Origin: Burkholderiales bacterium
GTDB taxonomy: Bacteria; Pseudomonadota; Gammaproteobacteria; Burkholderiales; SG8-41
NCBI GenBank assembly: GCA_036262035.1
Contig: DATAJS010000005.1
Span: 350,110-414,109 of the forward strand
Reading direction: 5' to 3'
DNA: 64,000 bases
Below the pieces are notes generated by a model. That model worked only from the letters and a program-made list of their open reading frames with translations. It was not told the origin of the DNA and searched no databases. The position numbers were made by a program, and so were the translations under genes. Each line of letters begins with the position of its first letter. The first letter of the stretch is position 1. Of this stretch, positions 1-8,906 are shown one piece after another.

Positions 1-1337
1 CGCTCGTCGTCGCTCATCGTGTACGCATGGTAGATCGCGTCCGCGACCCCTTCGATGTCGTGGGGGTTGACGAGCAGCGCGCCGCGCTGGAGCTGCGCCG
101 CTGCGCCCGCGAACTCGGAGAGGATGAGCACGCACTCCTCCTCGATGCTGCACGCGCAGTATTCCTTGGCGACGAGGTTCATGCCGTCCTTCAACGGCGT
201 GATGAGCGCGATGTGCGCGGCGCGGTAGTACGCGAGCAGATCGCTGCGCGAAAGGCTGCTGTAGACGTACCACACCGGCACCCAGCCGCCGGGCCGCATG
301 TACTTGCCGTTGATCTCCCCGACGAGCTGCTCGATCTCGATCTTGAGCGAATGGTATTCGGGGATGTCGACGCGGCTCGGCACCACGACCTGGATGAGCG
401 AGATGCGCTCGCGCAGCTCGGGATAGCGGTCGAGCGCGTTCCTGAACGCGCGCAGCCGGTGCGGGATGCCCTTGGTGTAGTCGAGGCGATCGATGCCGAG
501 GACGAGCTTGCGGTTGGGCAGCAGGCGGTGCAGCTCGTCGGCCCGCGCCGAGACGTCCGCCGACGCGGCCTGGCGCGCGAAGTTGCCGTAATCGATGCTG
601 ATCGGGAAGTTGCCGACGCGCGTCGTAAACGCGCCCGCGGTGACGGTCACGACATTGCCCTTGCCCTGCACGGTCGCCTGACCTTCCGACAGCCGCAGGC
701 ACTGGATGAAATTGCGCCGGTCGCGCATCGTCTGGAAGCCGATGAGGTCGTAGCGCAGCAGCGCGTGCAGCAGGCTCGAGCGCCACGGCAGCTTGAAGAA
801 GATGTCCGGCGGCGGAAACGGGATGTGCAGGAAGAACCCCATCCTCACCTTGCAGCCGAGCGCGCGCGCTTCCGCCGCGACGTTCATGAGGTGATAGTCG
901 TGCACCCACACGAAGTCGGCCTTGCCGCATTCTTCCACCACCGCCTCCGCGAAGCGCCGGTTCACTTCCTTGTAGCTCTCCCAGTACTTCGGATCGAAGA
1001 CGCACAGCGAAGGCAGATCGTGGAACAGCGGCCAGATGACCTCGTTGGAGAAGCCGTGATAGAAGTTGTCGACGTCGGTCGCGTCGAGCTGCACGCCGCG
1101 CAGGTTGAAACCGAGGTCTTCGGACGCCGTGGCCATCGCGCCCTCGAGGCCCGTCGCATCGCCCGAGCTGCCGGTCCAGCCTATCCACGTGCCGCCGCGG
1201 TCGCGCAGCACGGGCACGAGCGCACTCACCAGTCCGCCCGATCCGCCTTCCGTTTTCCACTCGCCGTCGGCCTGGCGCGCGAACACATACGGGAGCCGAT
1301 TCGAAACTACGATCAGGCGCTCTTTGTTTCTCTTCAT
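1..1337 (-). CDS. otsA: Trehalose-6-phosphate synthase (3' end beyond window)
   Basis: Transfers glucose from UDP-glucose to glucose-6-phosphate to make trehalose-6-phosphate in the cytosol (GT20 family). The reading frame opens with [17 protein letters not shown], followed by the glycine-rich [14 protein letters not shown] loop and WIGWTG typical of OtsA. The start ATG (1337-1335) has AGGGGA about 6 bases upstream. About 445 codons are visible with no stop; the last ones read [17 protein letters not shown], which in the family lies roughly 30 residues from the C-terminus, so only the tail is missing. It follows otsB by 34 bases on the same strand, so otsBA is an operon. Function is near certain. 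Confidence 0.95.
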   Translation of the reverse strand, partial: MKRNKERLIVVSNRLPYVFARQADGEWKTEGGSGGLVSALVPVLRDRGGTWIGWTGSSGDATGLEGAMATASEDLGFNLRGVQLDATDVDNFYHGFSNEVIWPLFHDLPSLCVFDPKYWESYKEVNRRFAEAVVEECGKADFVWVHDYHLMNVAAEARALGCKVRMGFFLHIPFPPPDIFFKLPWRSSLLHALLRYDLIGFQTMRDRRNFIQCLRLSEGQATVQGKGNVVTVTAGAFTTRVGNFPISIDYGNFARQAASADVSARADELHRLLPNRKLVLGIDRLDYTKGIPHRLRAFRNALDRYPELRERISLIQVVVPSRVDIPEYHSLKIEIEQLVGEINGKYMRPGGWVPVWYVYSSLSRSDLLAYYRAAHIALITPLKDGMNLVAKEYCACSIEEECVLILSEFAGAAAQLQRGALLVNPHDIEGVADAIYHAYTMSDDE

Positions 1338-1371
1338 TCAGCGTCCCCTGCTGAGCGTTTCCTAGGATAAG

Positions 1372-2151
1372 TCAATTCGATACTGCCCACATCTGCAGGA
1401 ATGAAGCCAGCTCGTGCGGCGGTTTGAGCCAGAGATCGGCAGCGGTCTTCCTGAGCTCCGGGCGCACGAGCACCGCAAGCCCGCGCGGTTTCACCGCGCG
1501 GAAGGCGTCTTCATCCGTCACATCGTCGCCTAAGTACGCGACGGCGCAGTCTTCATGCGTTTCGGCGAGGACCGCCTCGACCGCGTTCGCCTTGGTGTGG
1601 CCGCACGCGCGAAGCTCGATACCGCCCTCGAAAGGCAGCATCTCGAACTGCGCCTGCCGCGTGAGCGGCTCCCAGCGCTCGAGCGCGGTATCGCGTGCGA
1701 GCGCGGCGAGCGCCTCGGACGAGCCGCGCCAGTGCAGCGCGACGCTCGCGAGCTTGCGCTCGACGCGGGTGCCGCGCAGACCGGCGACGGCGCGCGCGGC
1801 TTCGTCGAGCCGCACCCGTGCTTCGTCGGCGGGCGCCGCGACGCTGCGCGCCCCGTCGGGGCGCAGGCGCTCGCGGCCGTGCGCGCCCCAGATCTCGGGC
1901 AGCGGCGCAAGGCCCAGCAGCGGCGGCACCTCGTCGGCAGGCCTGCCGCTCACCACCACGAGGCGCGTGCCGCCGGCGCGCACGATGTCGCGCAGCGCGG
2001 CCGATGCTTCGGGATACGGCACCGCGAGCTCCGGACGCACGTGAAAAGGCGCGAGCGTGCCGTCGTAGTCGAGCATCAGCACGCGCGTGCGAGCGCGCGC
2101 GATGCGCGCCTCGAAAGTGTCGATCGCCAGGCCGGGCGTCAAAACCTGCAA
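1372..2151 (-). CDS. otsB: Trehalose-6-phosphate phosphatase
   Basis: Dephosphorylates the OtsA product to free trehalose. It is a HAD-superfamily enzyme of 259 residues: motif I LDYDGTLAPF (Asp28 and Asp30), the VSGR motif II region, and the acidic motif AYLGDDVTDEDAF near the C-terminus. The start is a TTG at 2151 with GGGGAC a few bases upstream; no nearby ATG would keep the N-terminus ahead of motif I. It is the first gene of otsB-otsA. The 207 bases between it and lutC hold no gene and no promoter I would defend. Confidence 0.93.
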   Translation of the reverse strand: MQVLTPGLAIDTFEARIARARTRVLMLDYDGTLAPFHVRPELAVPYPEASAALRDIVRAGGTRLVVVSGRPADEVPPLLGLAPLPEIWGAHGRERLRPDGARSVAAPADEARVRLDEAARAVAGLRGTRVERKLASVALHWRGSSEALAALARDTALERWEPLTRQAQFEMLPFEGGIELRACGHTKANAVEAVLAETHEDCAVAYLGDDVTDEDAFRAVKPRGLAVLVRPELRKTAADLWLKPPHELASFLQMWAVSN

Positions 2152-2358
2152 GAAAGTCCCCGTAGACGTTGTCGCGCAACCGTTTGCAACGTTCGCACCA
2201 GTCGTGCACCTCGCGCGCGCGGCTGAGCTTAAAAACCTAATCGAATCAATACGAAGCCTCGCACCATCGGCGAGGGCGGGCGCATGGAGCGCGCGCGCAT
2301 CGTTAAGGTAAGAATTACCGGCACCGCGCCGGCTTTTCGTGATCCGAAACGCGGCGAC

Positions 2359-3012
2359 TCAGGCCGCGAGAAGGATGATATGCACGCGATACGGACCGTG
2401 CGCGCCGAGCGTGACGGTCTGCTCGATATCGGCGGTACGCGAAGGACCGGAAATGAAGTTGACCGCGCGCGGCATGCCGCCCGTCTCGCGCACGAGCGCC
2501 CACGCATCCTCCATCGAGCGCACCACCCGCGACGCGCGCACGACCGCCATGTGGGTTTCGGGCAACAGGCTCAGGGTGGACGGCGTGTGCCGCCCCGTCA
2601 GCGTCACGAGCGTGCCGGTCTCGGCGACCGCGCAGAAAGCGCCGGTGATGCCGACGAGATCGTCACCGCGCGCGCTGCGCGCTTCGACGTCGAGTCCGCT
2701 CCCCGGCCAGTCGAGCGCGGCCAGCTCCGGCCAGCACACCGCGCGCGTGCCGAGATGGCGCTCGGCGAGATAGCGCGCGACAGCGCGCGGCACACCTTCG
2801 AGCGTTTCGACTTCTTCGAGCGTGGAAGCGAGCGTGAGCGCGCGCTCGCGAAAGCGCGTCAGGTCGTCGAACTGATCGCGCGGGCCGGGATTGCGCGGAT
2901 GCGCCGCGAGATGCGAGCGCACCGCTTCGATCTCCAGAGGTTGCGGCTCTCGCGGTTTGCCCTGCCGCTCGCGTATCCGCGCGAGCAGGCGATCCCGCGC
3001 TTCACCCTTCAC
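2359..3012 (-). CDS. lutC: LutC/YkgG-type LUD-domain protein
   Basis: A 217-residue LUD-domain protein, third component of the LutABC (YkgEFG) L-lactate oxidation complex. Visible family features are the GDDLVGITGAFCAVAETGTL segment and the C-terminal GPSRTADIEQTVTLGAHGP signature. It is last in the minus-strand cluster, 17 bases after mmsA. The start is GTG at 3012, the innermost of several GTGs in a 7-bp tandem repeat (3001-3028), so the exact start is uncertain by a few codons. LutC normally lies next to LutB; here mmsA separates them. Its contribution to the complex is known only by family membership. Confidence 0.88.
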   Translation of the reverse strand: MKGEARDRLLARIRERQGKPREPQPLEIEAVRSHLAAHPRNPGPRDQFDDLTRFRERALTLASTLEEVETLEGVPRAVARYLAERHLGTRAVCWPELAALDWPGSGLDVEARSARGDDLVGITGAFCAVAETGTLVTLTGRHTPSTLSLLPETHMAVVRASRVVRSMEDAWALVRETGGMPRAVNFISGPSRTADIEQTVTLGAHGPYRVHIILLAA

Positions 3013-3028
3013 CCTTCACTCTTCACGC
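3001..3028. repeat. Four 7-bp tandem repeats over the lutC start
   Basis: Four heptamers, TTCACCC, TTCACCC, TTCACTC and TTCACGC, stand in tandem. On the coding strand they give repeated GTGAAGG-type units that supply both the GTG start and the only purine-rich ribosome-binding sequence of lutC. Seven is not a multiple of three, so a change in copy number would shift which GTG is in frame. Confidence 0.85.
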
Positions 3029-3029
3029 G

Positions 3030-4550
3030 CTAGCCCAGCGTCGGCATGTGAAACCCCGTCGGAATCGCATCCGAATCCGGCCACCGCGTCGTGACGACCT
3101 TGGCGCGCGTATAGAAGCGCACGCCTTCCATGCCGTGCACGTGCGTGTCGCCGAAGAGCGAGCCGCGCCAGCCGCCGAACGAGAAGAACGCGACCGGCAC
3201 CGGGATCGGCACGTTGACGCCGACCATGCCGACTTCGATCTCGCGCTCGAATTTGCGCGCGGCCCCCCCGGAGCGCGTGAACACCGCGGTGCCGTTGGCG
3301 TACGGATTCGCATTGATCATCCTGATCGCGTCGTCGAGCGTCTTCACGCGCACCACCGAGAGCACCGGCCCGAAGATCTCGTCCTTGTAGATCGCCATCT
3401 CGGGCTTGACGTTGTCGAACAGCGAAGCGCCGAGGAAAAAGCCTTTCTCGTGTCCGGCGACTTTGATCTTGCGTCCGTCGAGCACGAGCTTGGCGCCTTC
3501 GGTGACACCTTTGTCGACGTAACCCGCGACCTTGTCGCGATGCGCCTGCGTCACCAGCGGACCCATGTCCATGTCCTTGCCGCTGCCGGGGCCGATCTTG
3601 AGGTTCGACGCCTTCTCCGAGAGCTTCTGCACCAGCGCATCGCCGACGTCGCCGACCGCGACGATCGCCGAGATCGCCATGCAGCGCTCGCCCGCCGAGC
3701 CGTAGCCCGCGCCGATCAGCGCGTCGGCGGCGAAGTCGAGGTCGGCGTCGGGCAGCACCACCGCGTGGTTCTTGGCGCCGCCGAGCGCCTGCACGCGCTT
3801 GCCGTGCTTGGCGCCCATCTCGTAGATGTACTGCGCGATCGGGGTCGAGCCGACGAACGAGATCCCTCGCACGTCGGGATGCGTGAGCAGCGCGTCGACC
3901 GCCTGCTTGTCGCCGTGCACCACGTTGAGCACGCCGTCGGGCAGGCCGGCTTCCTTGAAGAGCTCGGCGAGACGCATCGCGGCCGACGGCACTTTCTCCG
4001 AAGGCTTCAGCACGAACGTATTGCCGCACGCGATCGCCACCGGGTACATCCACATCGGCACCATCACCGGGAAGTTGAAAGGCGTGATGCCGGCGCACAC
4101 GCCGATCGGCTCGCGCATGGAATGCGTGTCCACATCGGTGCCGACTTCGGAGCTGTGCTCGCCTTTCAGCAGGTGCGGGATACCCATCGCGAACTCGACG
4201 ACTTCCAGGCCGCGCTGCACGCTGCCGAGCGCGTCGACGTGGGTCTTGCCGTGCTCTTCGGTGACCAGGCGCGCGAGCTCTTCCCTGTTCTGCTCGATGA
4301 GCTCGCGGTAGCGCATGAGGATGCGCGCGCGGCGCAGCGGCGGCGTCTTGCGCCACTTCGGCAGCGCCGCTTTCGCCGACTGCACCGCGGCGTCGATGTC
4401 TTGCTCGTTGCAGAACGCGACGCGGCGCACGATCTCGCCGGTGGCCGGATTGGTGACGTCGCCGGCGCGGGTGCTCTTGGCGGCCTGGCGTTTGCCGTCG
4501 ATCCACAGGTCGACGGTGTCGGGGGTTTTGATGTCGGTAGGCTTGTTCAT
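3030..4550 (-). CDS. mmsA: Methylmalonate/malonate-semialdehyde dehydrogenase (CoA-acylating)
   Basis: CoA-dependent aldehyde dehydrogenase of 506 residues that converts methylmalonate or malonate semialdehyde to propionyl- or acetyl-CoA. The catalytic Cys290 sits in GSAGERC, the oxyanion Asn159 in ITPFNFPV, and SFVGSTPIAQYI is the MmsA-type coenzyme segment. Length is normal. ATG at 4550 is preceded by GGAG. It lies between lutB (95-base gap) and lutC (17-base gap), an unusual place; no 3-hydroxyisobutyrate dehydrogenase (mmsB) is adjacent. The panE-like enzyme upstream in the operon could supply an aldehyde by oxidising a hydroxy acid, but that is inference. Confidence 0.92.
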   Translation of the reverse strand: MNKPTDIKTPDTVDLWIDGKRQAAKSTRAGDVTNPATGEIVRRVAFCNEQDIDAAVQSAKAALPKWRKTPPLRRARILMRYRELIEQNREELARLVTEEHGKTHVDALGSVQRGLEVVEFAMGIPHLLKGEHSSEVGTDVDTHSMREPIGVCAGITPFNFPVMVPMWMYPVAIACGNTFVLKPSEKVPSAAMRLAELFKEAGLPDGVLNVVHGDKQAVDALLTHPDVRGISFVGSTPIAQYIYEMGAKHGKRVQALGGAKNHAVVLPDADLDFAADALIGAGYGSAGERCMAISAIVAVGDVGDALVQKLSEKASNLKIGPGSGKDMDMGPLVTQAHRDKVAGYVDKGVTEGAKLVLDGRKIKVAGHEKGFFLGASLFDNVKPEMAIYKDEIFGPVLSVVRVKTLDDAIRMINANPYANGTAVFTRSGGAARKFEREIEVGMVGVNVPIPVPVAFFSFGGWRGSLFGDTHVHGMEGVRFYTRAKVVTTRWPDSDAIPTGFHMPTLG

Positions 4551-4645
4551 CGTTTACTCCAGAAAGTTCTTGACCGCTGCTTCGGCCCGGCTGCGCCGGA
4601 CCTCGCCGTGCAAAAGCGCGCTCATGCGGCTATCGCCGCTACATG

Positions 4646-6052
4646 TTATCTACGCCGCCTCGCGGCGTAGAGCTCGCGGAAGGTCTTGCCCTCCGGCGCA
4701 GGGAAATCTCGCTGCTTCGTCCAGCCGCGACCGAGAGGCAGGTCGTGGATGCGTTCATCGCTGCCGCCCATGCGCTTCAGGACCGAAACACCCAGACGCG
4801 ACAGCAGCGCGTAGATCGTCGGATGCCGCGCGGCCCAGCCCCAGAGTGCGAGGCCGGCGCGCTCGGTCCATGGCCGCAGGCCCTGCTCGAACTGCCGCTC
4901 GCGCAGCTTGCGCAACAGATCGGGAAGCGGAATTTTAACCGGACACACGACCCCACACTGGTTGCAGAACGTCGAGGCGTGCGGCAGGTCGAGCGCTTTC
5001 TCGATGCCGACGTAGGTCGGCGTCAGCACCGAGCCCATCGGCCCCGGGTAGACCCAGCCGTAGGCGTGGCCGCCGATGCTCTGGTACACCGGGCAGTGGT
5101 TCATGCACGCGCCGCAGCGGATGCAACGCAGCATCTCCTGCATCTCGCCGCCCAGGAGCGCGCTCCGCCCGCCGTCGACCAGGATCACGTGGAAGTGCTC
5201 CGGGCCTTCGACGTCTTCCGCCCTGCGCGGCCCGGTGGTGACCGACACGTAGTTGGTGATCGTCTGCCCGGTGCCGTGCCGCGGCAGCAATCTCACCAGG
5301 GTAGCGACGTCTTCGAGCGTCGGCACCACCTTCTCGATGCCGGTGATCGCGACGTGCACGCGCGGCAGCGTCGTCACCATGCGGCCGTTGCCCTCGTTGG
5401 TGACGATCAGCGTGGACCCGGTCTCGGCCACGACGAAGTTCGCGCCGGTGATGCCCATGTCGGCGGACAGGAAGTGCGGCCTGAGCATCTCGCGCGCTTC
5501 GCGCGTGAGCTCGGGGATCGCGTCGGTGCGGGGCCGGCCGTGCTTCGCCTGGAAAAGGTCGGAGACTTCGCCGCGCGTCTTGTGCACGACCGGCGCGACG
5601 ATGTGCGAAGGCGGCTCTTTCGCGAGCTGCAGGATGTATTCGCCGAGATCGGTCTCGACGACCTGTATCCCCGCGGCTTCGAGCGCGTCGTTGAGCGCGC
5701 ACTCCTCCGACACCATCGACTTCGATTTGGCGGCCTTTTTCACCCCGTACTTCGCCGCGAGCTCGCAGACGATGCGGTTGACGTCGTCGGTCGTCTCCGC
5801 CCAGTGCACGACCGCACCGTGGGCGGTTGCGTTGCGCTCGAATTCGGCGAGATAGAGATCGAGGTGGTCGAGCGCGCGCTGGCGGATTCCCGCCGCGGCG
5901 TCCCGGATCGCCTCGAAGTTGTCGAGCTCCGCGACGCGGTCGGCGCGGCCTTTGACGAAGTTGGTCTGGAGCTTGTCGAGCGCCGCCTGCAGGTTCGCGT
6001 CGGCGAGCTTCACCCGCGCGGTGTGCTTGAAGCGGTCGGAGGTCAGTTCCAT
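4646..6052 (-). CDS. lutB: LutB/YkgF iron-sulfur LUD protein
   Basis: Iron-sulfur subunit of the LutABC lactate oxidation complex, 468 residues. An N-terminal LUD domain (about 60-300, with ADMGITGANFVVAETGS) is followed by two cysteine clusters: CIRCGACMNHC (Cys310, 313, 316, 320) and CNQCGVVC (Cys363, 366, 370), the ferredoxin-like electron-transfer part. The ATG at 6052 directly abuts the TAG of the mandelate-racemase-like gene, so translation is probably coupled. Product class is secure; the oxidised substrate may be lactate or another 2-hydroxy acid. Confidence 0.92.
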   Translation of the reverse strand: MELTSDRFKHTARVKLADANLQAALDKLQTNFVKGRADRVAELDNFEAIRDAAAGIRQRALDHLDLYLAEFERNATAHGAVVHWAETTDDVNRIVCELAAKYGVKKAAKSKSMVSEECALNDALEAAGIQVVETDLGEYILQLAKEPPSHIVAPVVHKTRGEVSDLFQAKHGRPRTDAIPELTREAREMLRPHFLSADMGITGANFVVAETGSTLIVTNEGNGRMVTTLPRVHVAITGIEKVVPTLEDVATLVRLLPRHGTGQTITNYVSVTTGPRRAEDVEGPEHFHVILVDGGRSALLGGEMQEMLRCIRCGACMNHCPVYQSIGGHAYGWVYPGPMGSVLTPTYVGIEKALDLPHASTFCNQCGVVCPVKIPLPDLLRKLRERQFEQGLRPWTERAGLALWGWAARHPTIYALLSRLGVSVLKRMGGSDERIHDLPLGRGWTKQRDFPAPEGKTFRELYAARRRR

Positions 6053-7144
6053 CTACGTCAGCGCATACCGTCTGACTGCGTCTTCGTCCCACTCGATGCC
6101 GTTGCCCGGCCGATCGGGGGGAACCGCATGACCATCGACGATACGCAGCGGCTCCCGCACCATCGTGCCCAGCCAGTCGACGTATTCGAGCCAGTGGGCG
6201 GTCGGCGTCGCGGCGAGGAGATGCACGCTCACTTCCGGGTACAGGTGAGACGACATCGGAAGGCCGCGCGCGTAGGCGAGCCCCGCCGCCTGCAGCCAGC
6301 CGGTGACGCCGCCGATGCGCTCGAGGTCGGGCATGGCGTAGTCGCACGCGTTGGCGGCGAGCGCTTTCTGCATGTCGTACACCGTCGAGAAGTTCTCGCC
6401 GATCTGCACCGGCGTCGCGATCTCCGCCGCGAGCGCGGCACAGCCGGCGTAATCGTCGTGACGGATCGGCTCTTCGAGCCAGTACACGCCTTCGCGATCG
6501 AGCGCGCGGCCGCGCGCGATCGCCTCGGGCACCGTGAGCGCCTGGTTGTAATCGGTCATGATCGTGACCCGCTCGCCGACGCGCTTCCTCACCGCGTGGA
6601 GCGCGGCGAGATCTTGTTCCAGCGTCGCGTAGCCCAGCCGCAGCTTCACCGCCGAGAAGCCCTCTTCGACGAGCGCTTCGGCTTCGTCGGCGAGCGCGCC
6701 GGCGGCCATGAGGCCGAGGCCGTTGCTGTTGTAGGCCGGGATCGGCCGCGGTGTCGCGCCGAGACACGCCGCAAGCGGAACGCCTGCGGCGCGCGCCAGC
6801 GCATCCCATGCCGCGACGTCGATCAGCGCCATCGCCATGCGCACCACGCCCTGCACGCCGATGAGCGTGTAGCGCTTCGCGAGCAGTGCGCGGATATCCT
6901 GCGGCGCGACCGGCCTGCCGCGTATCGCTTCGATCGCATCGTCGAGGATCGCCTGGATCGCGCGCGCGGCGGTGGCGACGTAGCAGAACTGGTACGCGCG
7001 ACCGGTGATGCCTTCGTCGGTCTCCAGGTCGAACAGGAGCAGCGGCGCCGCGGTGACCTTCGCCGCGCTCGTGCCCAGCACGTGCTTCATCGGCGCGCTC
7101 ACCGCCCGCGCGCGCAGCGACTTTACGGTGAGGCGAGGCGCCAC
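6053..7144 (-). CDS. Mandelate-racemase-like enolase-superfamily enzyme with KxR in place of KxK
   Basis: Enolase-superfamily protein of 363 residues, strikingly like mandelate racemase (MR) along its whole length. Metal ligands and catalytic residues align with a constant +3 offset from MR numbering: Lys167, Asp198 (TDYNQ), Glu224 (WLEEP), Glu250 (GEN), Asp273 (MPD), His300 (SSHL) and Glu320 (HWLE). The exception is residue 169, Arg in AVKLRLG, where MR has the S-specific base Lys166. The His-Asp base on the other face is intact. The start is GTG at 7144, one base after the panE-like stop, with CCGAGG upstream; frames extending further upstream overlap panE and are not credible. It may be an epimerase or a dehydratase; substrate unknown. 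Confidence 0.88.
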   Translation of the reverse strand: MAPRLTVKSLRARAVSAPMKHVLGTSAAKVTAAPLLLFDLETDEGITGRAYQFCYVATAARAIQAILDDAIEAIRGRPVAPQDIRALLAKRYTLIGVQGVVRMAMALIDVAAWDALARAAGVPLAACLGATPRPIPAYNSNGLGLMAAGALADEAEALVEEGFSAVKLRLGYATLEQDLAALHAVRKRVGERVTIMTDYNQALTVPEAIARGRALDREGVYWLEEPIRHDDYAGCAALAAEIATPVQIGENFSTVYDMQKALAANACDYAMPDLERIGGVTGWLQAAGLAYARGLPMSSHLYPEVSVHLLAATPTAHWLEYVDWLGTMVREPLRIVDGHAVPPDRPGNGIEWDEDAVRRYALT

Positions 7145-7145
7145 G

Positions 7146-8075
7146 TTACGACCTCGGCTTGCCGCCCGCGTGCAGCGCGAGGATGTCCCACACCGCGCGG
7201 TTGAGCGGCGTCGGCACCCCGGCCTGTTTGCCGAGCTGCACCACGCCGCCCGCGAGCCACTCGACTTCGAGGCGGTTGCCGTGCTGCAGATCGTGGTGCA
7301 GCGACGAATCCATCGCGGGCGCGACCGAATCCGCGAACTGCAATCGCTGCTCGGCGTAGTCCTCGGGCAGGTTGACGCCGAGCGCACGGCCGACCGCGAC
7401 GGTCTCTTTCATGATGTCGAGCAGGAACGCGCGCGTCTGCGGGTTCCCGCGGATCGGGCCGATCGTCGAGCGCATGCTCGCGGTGGTGCTCGACAGGCCG
7501 ACGAGGAAGACGTACTTCTCCCACAGCGTGCGCTGGATGTCTTCGGAGAGCTCGGCCTGTATGCCCGCCTTCAGAAGCGCCTGCAGGAACTGCTCGGCGC
7601 GCTCGCTGCGGCGCTTGTCGTACTCGCCGAAGAGCAGGCGCTGCAGCGTTCCCGTCTGGAGGATCACGCCGGGGCGCGCGATGTGCGTTCCCACGTACGC
7701 GACGCCGCCCATCAGGCTTTCGGCACCGAACTCGCGACGCAGGATGTCGTCCTTGATCACGCCGTTCTGCAGCGACAGCACGCCGGTCTTGGGTCCGACG
7801 ATCGGTTTCAGCGCACGCGCGGCGGCTTCGGTGTCCCACAGCTTCACGGCGAGGATGACCAGATCGACCGGGCCGATCGTCGCCGGATCCTCGGTGACCT
7901 TCACGTTTTTGACGAGGATGTCGCCCTGCGCTTCGTTCTCGATGAGGAGACCGTTCTCGCGCATCGCTTTCAGATGCGCCCCGCGCGCGACGAACGTCAC
8001 GTCGTAACCCGCATTCGCCAGACGGCCGCCGTAGAAGCCGCCGACGCCGCCCGAACCCATGACTGCAATCTTCAT
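7146..8075 (-). CDS. 2-dehydropantoate 2-reductase family (PanE/ApbA-like) oxidoreductase
   Basis: NAD(P)-dependent enzyme of 309 residues with the N-terminal Rossmann motif MKIAVMGSGGVGGFYGG and the C-terminal ApbA helical domain (WEKYVFLVGLSSTTASMRSTIG). ATG at 8075 overlaps the lutA stop by four bases and has AAGGAAAG upstream. Family members reduce ketopantoate, but many genomes carry paralogues acting on other 2- or 3-hydroxy/keto acids. The catabolic setting, far from panBC at 30592-32216, favours a paralogous role, so no panE symbol is given. Confidence 0.88.
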   Translation of the reverse strand: MKIAVMGSGGVGGFYGGRLANAGYDVTFVARGAHLKAMRENGLLIENEAQGDILVKNVKVTEDPATIGPVDLVILAVKLWDTEAAARALKPIVGPKTGVLSLQNGVIKDDILRREFGAESLMGGVAYVGTHIARPGVILQTGTLQRLLFGEYDKRRSERAEQFLQALLKAGIQAELSEDIQRTLWEKYVFLVGLSSTTASMRSTIGPIRGNPQTRAFLLDIMKETVAVGRALGVNLPEDYAEQRLQFADSVAPAMDSSLHHDLQHGNRLEVEWLAGGVVQLGKQAGVPTPLNRAVWDILALHAGGKPRS

Positions 8076-8806
8076 CTCTTTCCTTCTGTCGTTCCTGCAA
8101 GCACTTCCGCCACGTGCAGCACGCGTGTCGTCGTGTCGCCGCGGCGCCTCAATCGTCCTTCGATGTTCAGCATGCAGCCCAGATCGCCGAGCACGACCGT
8201 ATCCGCCCCGGTCGCTTCGATGTCCAGGCACTTGCGGTCGGCGATGTGCGCCGAGATGTCGCCGAACTTGATCGAGAACGTTCCGCCGAAGCCGCAGCAC
8301 TGCTCCGGCTGCGTCATCTCGTTCACCGTCACACCCGCGAGTCGGAGCAGCGCACGCGGCTGCGCTTTCACGCCGAGCTCGCGCAGTCCCGCGCACGAAT
8401 CGTGATAGGTCACGGCGCCGTCGTAGCGCCCCGGCACGCGCTCGACCTCGAGCACGTTCGCCAGAAAATCGGTGAGCTCGTAGGTCTTCGCGCATACCGC
8501 CCGCACGCGAGCGAGCTCTTCGGGAGCATCACGGAAGAGGTCCGGATAATGCGTGCGGATCATGCCGCCGCACGATCCCGAAGGCACGACGACATAGTCG
8601 ACGCGCTCGAATTCACTCACCACCTTGCGCGCGAGCGCGAGCGCGCTCGCGCGATCGCCGCCGTTGTAGCCCGGCTGGCCGCAGCAGGTCTGAGTCTCGG
8701 GAACGATCACTTCGCAACCGGCGCTCTCCAGCAGCTTCAGCGCCGCGAAGCCGATGCGCGGGCGCACCAGATCCACCAGGCATGTGACGAAAAGCCCTAC
8801 ACGCAT
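8072..8806 (-). CDS. lutA: LutA/YkgE cysteine-rich (CCG domain) protein
   Basis: First gene of the cluster, 244 residues with two CCG-type cysteine motifs, ETQTCCGQPGYNGGD and PEQCCGFGGTFSIKFG, each paired with an upstream cysteine (VTCLVD, YHDSCAG). This heterodisulfide-reductase-like fold is the LutA component of the L-lactate oxidation complex. The stop overlaps the next start (ATGA at 8075-8072), so the cluster lutA-panE-like-MR-like-lutB is tightly coupled. No FAD-linked lactate dehydrogenase, lactate permease or GntR regulator is adjacent. Confidence 0.92.
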   Translation of the reverse strand: MRVGLFVTCLVDLVRPRIGFAALKLLESAGCEVIVPETQTCCGQPGYNGGDRASALALARKVVSEFERVDYVVVPSGSCGGMIRTHYPDLFRDAPEELARVRAVCAKTYELTDFLANVLEVERVPGRYDGAVTYHDSCAGLRELGVKAQPRALLRLAGVTVNEMTQPEQCCGFGGTFSIKFGDISAHIADRKCLDIEATGADTVVLGDLGCMLNIEGRLRRRGDTTTRVLHVAEVLAGTTEGKR

Positions 8807-8831
8807 AGATCAGTCAAGAGCAAAGCAGGGA

Positions 8832-8858
8832 CACGGAGGTCACGGAGGTCACGGAGGA
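8832..8858. repeat. Three 9-bp tandem repeats (CACGGAGGT)
   Basis: CACGGAGGT, CACGGAGGT, CACGGAGGA in tandem just upstream of lutA. The unit resembles the CGCAGAGGA units at 9661-9687, 62504-62530 and 62643-62669, which suggests one dispersed family of 9-bp triplets. The rest of 8807-9076 holds a short gene tail (8907-8984) and a GACGTGGCGATCCC-type repeat. Confidence 0.85.
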
Positions 8859-8906
8859 AGATCGAATGTCGATTGTAAGGCAGACGACCGGTGGCGCTGG
8901 CCGTAA

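Noticed and set aside
27-1370. Long open frame on the plus strand opposite otsA
   Set aside because: Composition is Arg/Val/Asp-rich antisense shadow; the opposite strand encodes a clear OtsA with a ribosome site.
4643-7204. 853-codon open frame on the plus strand
   Set aside because: It is antisense to lutB and the mandelate-racemase-like gene, both with conserved motifs, and resembles no protein; it reflects GC-rich third-position bias.
7145-7387. N-terminal extension of the mandelate-racemase-like gene
   Set aside because: It lies inside the panE-like gene; the GTG at 7144 with a ribosome site gives the family N-terminus.
7146-8075. Naming this gene panE as the pantothenate pathway reductase
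   Set aside because: Family matches, but it is locked into a catabolic operon far from panBC; a paralogous role is more likely.
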